Origin: Leptospiraceae bacterium
GTDB lineage: Bacteria > Spirochaetota > Leptospiria > Turneriellales > Turneriellaceae
Reading direction: 5' to 3'
NCBI GenBank assembly: GCA_016788945.1
Contig: JAEUSA010000082.1
Location: 1-10,827, forward strand
Length of the DNA stretch: 10,827 bases
Shown here: positions 6,552 through 10,827 of the stretch, piece after piece
Position numbering within the stretch: position 1 is the first letter of the stretch
How the letters are laid out: each line of letters begins with the position of its first letter
Translations under genes and position numbers: made by a program
Notes under the pieces: generated by a model
Seen by the model: the letters and a program-made list of their open reading frames with translations, nothing else
Told to the model about the DNA's origin: nothing
The model's database searches: none

Positions 6552-7943
6552 ATGAATCGGCATGGCGCAGGCGAAGACAAGCTGCTTTCGGCCTACGACA
6601 GCCTGTCGCGGATTGTCGGGCGGGAGCATGGCATTCTTCCGGGTGATCTGCGTTTTTCCGACTTTCTGCACGACGAAACTTATCTTCAGGGCGAGGCGGC
6701 ACTGGTGCTGCGCCCGGCAAGTGGTGCAGAAATTCAGGCTCTCGTTAAAGAACTGAGTGCCCTCCGCGCGCGGTTTCCCGGCCGTGAGGATGATTTGTCG
6801 TTTACGATTCGCGGTGGTGGCAGCGGACTTTCCGGGGCATGCGTACCGCAGCGCGGCGTCGTTCTCGACTGCACGCGGCTTAACCAGATTTTTGATGTCG
6901 ACGAAGACAATCTGGTGATTCGCGCGGGCGCCGGAGTTATTTTGTCAGAAATAAATGACCACCTTCAGGGTACCGGGCTGTTTTATCCCGTCGATCCATC
7001 GTCATTATCGCTGTGCACGGTCGGCGGCAGTGTGGCGACGAATGCCGCCGGGCCGGCGTCGTTGAAATATGGGACCACGCGCCAGTCTCTCGCTGCGCTA
7101 AGACTGGTAAATGCGAGCGGAGACAATTTTGCTGCGGGCGCATTGCCGGTGAAAACCTCGATGGGGTTTTCGGTTCCCGACCTTGCCTGTGGCAGTGAGG
7201 GGCGGTTAGGAGTGGTTATCGAAGCGACTCTGCGTCTGAAGCCCCGGCCCGAAACTCATGCCCTGTTGCTCGCGGCCTTCGCAACCGAACAGGCGGCCGT
7301 GGATTTCATTCTATCGCTCAGGCGCGTAGGTATTGTCCCGCGCGCGATTGAACTAATCGACGCATACAGCTCTTCGTTGGTCGATTTGCCCTTCAGCGGC
7401 AAGGTATTGCTCATGGTGGAATTCGATGGAACTGCCATGGAGACTGCGCATGCGTTAGAACGAGTGCCGCAGGTGACCGCTGCTGTCGACTGGTACGCAG
7501 CGCGCGATGAAAAGAACCGCCACGAGCTTTGGTCGAAACGTAAAGCTGTCTCGCCCGCGATTAAGCAAAAGTTCCCTTACCGCCTCGGCGAAGACGTCGC
7601 AGTGCCGCTGACGGCGCTGCCGGCGGTTTGTGACTTTGCGCGCCGCCATGCCGCGCAGCGCGGTGTGGCGACTGCGATCTGGGGGCATGCAGGCGATGGT
7701 AACCTGCATATAAATTATCTCTTAGAGCACAGCGCAATGTTGCCGTTGCTTGATCAGCTGATGCCAGAACTCGCGCATGAAGTAACCCGCGTGGGTGGGG
7801 CGATCTCGGGGGAGCATGGTCTCGGCCGTCTGAAACAAAAGTACGCACGCGCCGTTATGCCGGCCGAATACTTTGCTGTGCAGCAGCGCATCAAAGCCGC
7901 TTTTGACCCGGGCATGTTATTTAATCGAGCTCTCGACAAATAA
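6552..7943 (+). CDS. FAD-linked oxidase, GlcD / D-lactate dehydrogenase type
   Basis: 463 residues from the ATG at 6552. A TTG at 6519 in frame is possible but has no ribosome site at useful distance; the ATG site is also weak. The N-terminal FAD domain (PCMH fold) shows FTIRGGGSGLSGACVP (85-99), the pyrophosphate-binding region, then YPVDPSSLSLCTVGGSVATN and AAGPASLKYGTTRQ (165-178). The C-terminal FAD-oxidase domain has GHAGDGNLH (378-386) and SGEHGLG (419-425), the two His-containing signatures of the glycolate oxidase GlcD/D-lactate/D-2-hydroxyglutarate dehydrogenase group. The closing FDPGMLFN is the usual C-terminal block. It oxidises a 2-hydroxy acid to a 2-keto acid; the exact substrate cannot be read from sequence. 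No GlcE or GlcF partner or iron-sulfur domain is present here. The stop is six bases before the cysQ-like start, so the two are probably one operon. Confidence 0.9.
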   Translation: MNRHGAGEDKLLSAYDSLSRIVGREHGILPGDLRFSDFLHDETYLQGEAALVLRPASGAEIQALVKELSALRARFPGREDDLSFTIRGGGSGLSGACVPQRGVVLDCTRLNQIFDVDEDNLVIRAGAGVILSEINDHLQGTGLFYPVDPSSLSLCTVGGSVATNAAGPASLKYGTTRQSLAALRLVNASGDNFAAGALPVKTSMGFSVPDLACGSEGRLGVVIEATLRLKPRPETHALLLAAFATEQAAVDFILSLRRVGIVPRAIELIDAYSSSLVDLPFSGKVLLMVEFDGTAMETAHALERVPQVTAAVDWYAARDEKNRHELWSKRKAVSPAIKQKFPYRLGEDVAVPLTALPAVCDFARRHAAQRGVATAIWGHAGDGNLHINYLLEHSAMLPLLDQLMPELAHEVTRVGGAISGEHGLGRLKQKYARAVMPAEYFAVQQRIKAAFDPGMLFNRALDK

Positions 7944-7949
7944 TTTCAG

Positions 7950-8783
7950 ATGACGAGCGAAGAAATCAGAGCGGTGCATGATACACTTTTACCGGCGGTG
8001 CGTGAAGCTGCTGCGGCGGTAATGCAATTCTACCATAGTCAGTCTTACGAAGTGCAGCACAAAGACGCCGATAATCCTGTGACAGAAGCGGATTTTGCCG
8101 CTAACCGCATATTGAGTACGGCGATCAGAAAATTTTTTCCGGGCGATGCAGTGCTCAGCGAAGAGACCGATGCGGCCGGCGAGCGCGAACAAATGAATCG
8201 CGACCGCGCGCAGGCACGCCGTGTCTGGATTCTGGACCCGATCGACGGTACGCGCGAGTTCATCAAAGGGCGCGATGAATTCGCGATTTCTGTCGGGTTG
8301 GTCGTTGATGGTGCACCTGTATTAGGCTTTATTTGTAATCCTGCAAAAAAATATTTGCTGAGCGGTGGTGCGGGTATTGGCCTTTTTCGCGATGGCGAAC
8401 CGCTTGTCGCCGCGCTGCGCACAGCGATTCATCCGCCGGAGCTGTTGCCCAGAATCGTCGTATCGCGTAGCGAATACAAGTCGGGTAAACTCAAACACCT
8501 CGAAGGCCTCTATGGCGATCTGATGCAGCGTGCCGTCGGTTCGATCGCCTACAAGCTGGCTTTGGTCGCCGATGGCACATACGATCTGGTCATTTCTGTG
8601 AAGCCGAAGAATGAATGGGATATCGCCGGCGGGGCAGCGCTTATCGTTGCCGCCGGTCTCGAAATTGCAGAGGGTAGTGGGGCGCCCGTAGTTTTTAATA
8701 AGCCCGACACGGAATCATTCGGCCTTGTCTGCGGCACGCATGAAGCGTGTGCTTGGTACCGAAAGATTGCGACGCAAACTTAG
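7950..8783 (+). CDS. cysQ: Inositol-monophosphatase-family phosphatase, CysQ-like 3'(2'),5'-bisphosphate nucleotidase
   Basis: 277 residues. The metal-binding set of the lithium-sensitive phosphatase superfamily is complete: T45-E-A-D48, S70-E71-E72-T, D96-P-I-D99-G-T101 and W223-D224. REFIKGRDEFAISVGLV after the DPIDGT motif is closer to CysQ (usually KEFIKRNGEFTVNIALI) than to SuhB-type inositol phosphatases, hence the call. CysQ removes the 3' phosphate of PAP, the by-product of sulfate assimilation, in the cytoplasm or at the inner face of the membrane. A related inositol- or fructose-1,6-bisphosphate phosphatase role is possible. It starts six bases after the FAD oxidase stop with no clear Shine-Dalgarno, suggesting coupled translation. 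Its TAG stop overlaps the TAA of the opposing glycosyltransferase gene (8780-8783). Confidence 0.72.
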   Translation: MTSEEIRAVHDTLLPAVREAAAAVMQFYHSQSYEVQHKDADNPVTEADFAANRILSTAIRKFFPGDAVLSEETDAAGEREQMNRDRAQARRVWILDPIDGTREFIKGRDEFAISVGLVVDGAPVLGFICNPAKKYLLSGGAGIGLFRDGEPLVAALRTAIHPPELLPRIVVSRSEYKSGKLKHLEGLYGDLMQRAVGSIAYKLALVADGTYDLVISVKPKNEWDIAGGAALIVAAGLEIAEGSGAPVVFNKPDTESFGLVCGTHEACAWYRKIATQT

Positions 8784-9658
8784 GGCGTAGGCTTGCTGTC
8801 GCGCTTGAAAAATTTAAAATACATCGTTTCAAAAAACCAGTAGAGCACCAGAAAAAAACGGTGCCAGCGATAGGGTTTATTGATCGTACGCCACAGCCAA
8901 GTATAACCTGCTGCGGCCATGAATGCGGGTGCCTTCTTGCGCGTGCCTGCCAACGTATCGAAAGCACCACCGACGTTGACGATGATGAGATCGCCAAGTT
9001 GACTGCGGTTCTGTTCAATCCATTTCATGCCCCGGTGATAGCCCATACCGACGAACAGAATATGCGGGTCGGTCTTGCGCACGGCTTCGAGCACACGATC
9101 TGCTGCAGCGCCTTTAAGATAACCGTTGTGGCGACCGACGATGCGCAACCCGGCAAACGAGCGGCGGAAGTTGGTATAAAGTTTTTCAAGCACCTCATCG
9201 CGCGAACCGAGCAGGAACACCGTATATTCTTTCGCGTGCGCAATGCGTATCAGGTTCATCGCGTAGGCGACGGTTGAAATCAGTTCGGGCAGCGGTTTAT
9301 GCAGTGCACGCGACATGTAGAGCATACCCGAGCCGTCGGGCAGATTGATAAATGCTTCGTTCGCCATCGCCAGCATCCGCTTGCGAAAGCGCACCCACAC
9401 GTAACGGTATGGATCAAAAGGGAAAACAAGCTGTGCTCCAAAATGGCCACTCGATTTACTCTTTTTTTCGCGCATTTCATCGAGGCGCTTAATAGAGTGC
9501 GCCACGAGGTCTGTCGAAGTCGCCTGATAAAAGGGTATTTTGCCGAGAAGAACGCGGCGGGATTTCAACAAAGATGTATCGATGTTCTTGTACTCCAGAA
9601 TGGGGTCAGAATCATCTTTATTAGTGAGATGCGGATCGAGCGAGAAATCGTTTCGCAT
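8780..9658 (-). CDS. WecG/TagA/CpsF-family glycosyltransferase, divergent active site
   Basis: 292 residues from the ATG at 9658. A GTG at 9697 would lie inside the promoter described separately, so I reject it. Family marks are an N-terminal LLGKIPFYQATSTDLV, FINLPDGSGMLY (104-114) with catalytic-type D108, YTVFLLGSRDEVLEKL, ILFVGMG (200-206), and VGGAFDTLAG (229-238) followed by KKAPAFMAAAGYTWLWR. The family transfers ManNAc(A) or similar sugars to lipid-linked GlcNAc at the inner membrane for surface polymers. Three usually conserved spots differ: the Glu-Arg pair after DGxG is E125-L126, the GxPxQExW block is MGYHRGMKW (205-213), and the N-terminal T-N/P patch is VFPFDPYRY (78-86). The C-terminus (264-286) is aromatic and basic and probably docks on the membrane. 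Substrate unknown; a divergent but intact enzyme is more likely than a pseudogene. Confidence 0.83.
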   Translation of the reverse strand: MRNDFSLDPHLTNKDDSDPILEYKNIDTSLLKSRRVLLGKIPFYQATSTDLVAHSIKRLDEMREKKSKSSGHFGAQLVFPFDPYRYVWVRFRKRMLAMANEAFINLPDGSGMLYMSRALHKPLPELISTVAYAMNLIRIAHAKEYTVFLLGSRDEVLEKLYTNFRRSFAGLRIVGRHNGYLKGAAADRVLEAVRKTDPHILFVGMGYHRGMKWIEQNRSQLGDLIIVNVGGAFDTLAGTRKKAPAFMAAAGYTWLWRTINKPYRWHRFFLVLYWFFETMYFKFFKRDSKPTP

Positions 9659-9677
9659 AATTATGTCACTTGTTTTA

Positions 9678-9707
9678 AGTATCCCTGCTTTGCCCACACC
9701 CTGTCAA
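9678..9707 (-). promoter_or_regulatory. Sigma-70-type promoter of the WecG-like gene
   Basis: Reading the minus strand, TTGACA (9707-9702) is a perfect -35, followed after 18 bases by GATACT (9683-9678), four of six matches to the -10. Transcription would start near 9671, giving a leader of roughly a dozen bases before the ATG at 9658. This is the best promoter match in the window. It argues that the upstream GTG at 9697 is not the start. Confidence 0.6.
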
Positions 9708-9784
9708 GGCCAAGTTCAAATCGCGCAGCCCGGCCCCGCTAAAAAGTTCTACAGCTATTTTCCGGGGGGGACGATCATATTTTA

Positions 9785-9798
9785 GGCCAAGGATGGCC
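9785..9798 (+). repeat. Fourth copy of the GGNCA-NGGA-TGNCC stem-loop
   Basis: GGCCA-AGGA-TGGCC is identical in both arms to the middle stem-loop of the mazG insertion, with one loop base changed (AGGA for CGGA). Flanking TTTT (9780-9783) and AAAA (9800-9803) extend the symmetry after one mismatch. It sits alone in the intergenic region between the WecG-like gene and the small gene-cysE pair. Confidence 0.5.
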
Positions 9799-9807
9799 CA
9801 AAATCAG

Positions 9808-9852
9808 GCTTTACCTGTATGAAGGCGTACCGCGTCTTTATACAGGTAAAGC
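9808..9852 (+). promoter_or_regulatory. Long leader hairpin before the small gene-cysE operon
   Basis: GCTTTACCTGTAT (9808-9820) and ATACAGGTAAAGC (9840-9852) are perfect 13-bp inverted repeats. Pairing continues inward for seven more pairs, two of them G-U (9821-9827 with 9833-9839), leaving the five-base loop TACCG. The stem ends eight bases before the AGGAAG ribosome site of the gene at 9872. No T-run follows, so it is unlikely to be a plain terminator. It may control translation or mRNA stability, or be an operator palindrome. It matches no riboswitch or T-box that I recognise. Confidence 0.6.
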
Positions 9853-9869
9853 ACGTTACAAGGAAGTAA
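9819..9869 (+). CDS. Possible 16-residue leader peptide
   Basis: ATG at 9819 opens MKAYRVFIQVKHVTRK and stops with TAA at 9867-9869, two bases before the ATG of the next gene. Its start codon lies at the inner end of the perfect stem and its body forms the rest of the hairpin, so folding and translation would compete. Its own ribosome site is weak (AGG ten bases upstream). It contains no cysteine or serine codons, so it is not an obvious attenuation leader for cysteine synthesis. A short open frame like this can easily occur by chance. Confidence 0.22.
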   Translation: MKAYRVFIQVKHVTRK

Positions 9870-9871
9870 CT

Positions 9872-10057
9872 ATGGCTCGCAGACTCGCCAACAAGGGCAG
9901 GCGCAATTTGCCCAAAACGACTGAACTCGGGCGCCGTTCGTATTCGTCCACCGAGGCGCGCATCCACGAATACAAGGTACGTATCCGCGACCGCGATTAT
10001 CTCGAATTCGCGATCGACAGAATCGCCATTGAACTCACGCATTTTCTGACGAAATAA
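9872..10057 (+). CDS. Small basic protein of unknown function, coupled to cysE
   Basis: 61 residues, rich in Arg and Lys, beginning MARRLANKGRRNLPK, with a central ELGRRSYSS and a charged helical second half (EARIHEYKVRIRDRDYLEF, then AIDRIAIELTHF). No signal peptide, membrane segment or metal motif. It has one of the strongest ribosome sites in the window, AGGAAG five bases before ATG. Its TAA shares the A with the cysE ATG (TAATG), a classic translational-coupling overlap, so both are made from one mRNA in linked amounts. I do not recognise the family. The basic N-terminus could bind nucleic acid or an acidic partner. Partnership with CysE is only inferred from the coupling. Confidence 0.75.
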   Translation: MARRLANKGRRNLPKTTELGRRSYSSTEARIHEYKVRIRDRDYLEFAIDRIAIELTHFLTK

Positions 10058-10827
10058 TGTCAGAGTCTCTTTACGCCAAAGTTCGTCAGCGCAGCCGTGA
10101 GTTCACTTCGGCGCTGCCGGGAAAAGACGACGCCGGCGTATTCATCAGTGGTCTGTTGGATTTCCTTTTTGCTCATAGTTATGAAGCCCAACACAAGACG
10201 GAGAGCGAATGGAGCACGCAGATTGCTTCGCTGAAATCTACTTTGACATCACTGCTTACCCCGTTTGCTCACACTGAGGCAACAAAACTCAGCGAAGAAT
10301 TTTTTTCTGCCGAGTTATCCGCGCTGTACGACATTCTTTGGCAAGACGCCGAAGCTGCGTACGCCGGTGACCCCGCTGCCCAAAACCTGCAAGAAGTGGT
10401 GCTCGCCTATCCGGGCTTTTACGGCGTCGCCGTTTACCGCATCGCGCACTATTTTTTCCGCCGGCAGATTCCTACACTGCCACGCCTGATGAGCGAACAC
10501 GCGCACGAAAAGACCGGTATCGATATTCATCCCGGTGCTGAGATCGGTCGCTCATTCTTTATGGACCACGGCACGGGCATTGTCATCGGTGGTACTTCGG
10601 TCATTGCCGACAATGTCAAAATCTACCAAGGTGTTACGCTCGGTGCTTTATCTGTCGACAAAAGCCTCGCCAGCACAAAAAGACATCCTACCATAGAAGA
10701 GGGTGTCGTGATTTATGCAGGCGCAACGATCTTGGGTGGCGAGACGGTTATCGGCCGCAAATCAGTGATTGGTGGCAACACGTGGATTACCGAAAGCGTA
10801 GAACCTTTTTCCGTCGTTTACAATAAG
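10057..10827 (+). CDS. cysE: Serine O-acetyltransferase CysE, 3'-truncated by the window
   Basis: 257 residues are visible and the frame is still open at the last base. CysE acetylates L-serine with acetyl-CoA to O-acetylserine, the first committed step of cysteine synthesis in the cytoplasm. Residues 1-120 are the helical N-terminal domain (longer than in E. coli, as in some spirochaete/Bacteroidetes-like forms), closing with YPGFYGVAVYRIAHYFF. From about 155 on are left-handed beta-helix hexapeptide repeats: IDIHPGAEIG, FFMDHGTGIVIGG, VKIYQGVTLGALS, KRHPTIEEGVVIYAGATILGG. The catalytic Asp-His pair is D170-H171, and H210 in KRHP matches the second active-site His. The substrate-binding and catalytic set is intact in what is seen. 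The C-terminal feedback and cysteine-synthase-binding tail lies outside the window. Translation is coupled to the small gene just upstream. Confidence 0.92.
   Translation, partial: MSESLYAKVRQRSREFTSALPGKDDAGVFISGLLDFLFAHSYEAQHKTESEWSTQIASLKSTLTSLLTPFAHTEATKLSEEFFSAELSALYDILWQDAEAAYAGDPAAQNLQEVVLAYPGFYGVAVYRIAHYFFRRQIPTLPRLMSEHAHEKTGIDIHPGAEIGRSFFMDHGTGIVIGGTSVIADNVKIYQGVTLGALSVDKSLASTKRHPTIEEGVVIYAGATILGGETVIGRKSVIGGNTWITESVEPFSVVYNK

Noticed and set aside
6511..6720. 70-codon N-terminal extension of the small lipoprotein
   Set aside because: It runs antisense through the start of the FAD oxidase, lacks a ribosome site, and would bury the signal peptide inside the protein.
8747..9277. 176-codon plus-strand frame antisense to the WecG-like gene
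   Set aside because: No family resemblance and no ribosome site, and it starts inside the end of cysQ. The minus-strand frame has clear glycosyltransferase motifs and a promoter.
9764..9770. Run of seven G in the intergenic region, as a possible phase-variation tract
   Set aside because: It is short, outside any coding frame and not at normal promoter spacing for either neighbour. A chance run is adequate in this GC-rich stretch.

Overview
The window (about 53% GC by eye, not computed) carries eleven protein-coding genes on both strands. Two of them run off the ends. I see no rRNA, tRNA, transposase, phage gene or CRISPR array. Two lipoproteins, an OmpA-like domain, O-antigen/capsule-type sugar enzymes and a membrane desaturase point to a diderm (Gram-negative) bacterium. 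The OmpA-like lipoprotein with its loose lipobox, together with the GC level, makes me think of a leptospiral spirochaete such as Turneriella. That is a guess from composition and family resemblance, not a demonstrated identity.

Layout. 1-252 (-): N-terminus of a membrane fatty-acid desaturase, divergent from a YpfJ-type neutral zinc metallopeptidase (351-1220, +). Next come an OmpA-domain lipoprotein with a long Pro/Ala/Lys/Glu tail (1325-2152, +) and a UPF0104/AglD-like flippase-type membrane protein (2315-3325, +). This protein converges on a long CapD/WbpM-type nucleotide-sugar dehydratase (3342-5108, -). Divergent from capD is mazG (5192-6124, +), which overlaps tail to tail with a small lipoprotein (6100-6510, -). 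Divergent from that is an operon of a GlcD-like FAD oxidase (6552-7943, +) and a CysQ-like phosphatase (7950-8783, +). cysQ shares stop-codon bases with a convergent, divergent-sequence WecG/TagA/CpsF glycosyltransferase (8780-9658, -). Last, a 61-residue basic protein of unknown function (9872-10057, +) is translationally coupled to serine acetyltransferase cysE (10057 to the window end, +).

How they fit together. Three genes concern the envelope surface: capD (making a 4-keto-6-deoxy UDP-sugar), the WecG-like transferase (sugar transfer to a lipid carrier) and perhaps the flippase-like protein. They lie in separate transcription units rather than one locus. cysQ (PAP recycling in sulfate assimilation) and cysE (first committed step to cysteine) are both sulfur-linked but are separated by the opposing WecG gene. 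MazG is a nucleotide-pool house-cleaning enzyme.

Most notable are non-coding structures. A tandem palindromic repeat is inserted in frame in the mazG interdomain linker. It has three stem-loops around a CGGA loop, the middle one with a compensated base pair. A fourth stem-loop of the same design sits in the intergenic region before the small gene-cysE pair. Right after that copy is a perfect 13-bp inverted repeat, extendable to about 20 pairs, which overlaps a possible 16-codon leader peptide ending two bases before the small gene. I did not find a convincing new multi-gene system. The small gene-cysE leader is the best candidate for something undescribed.
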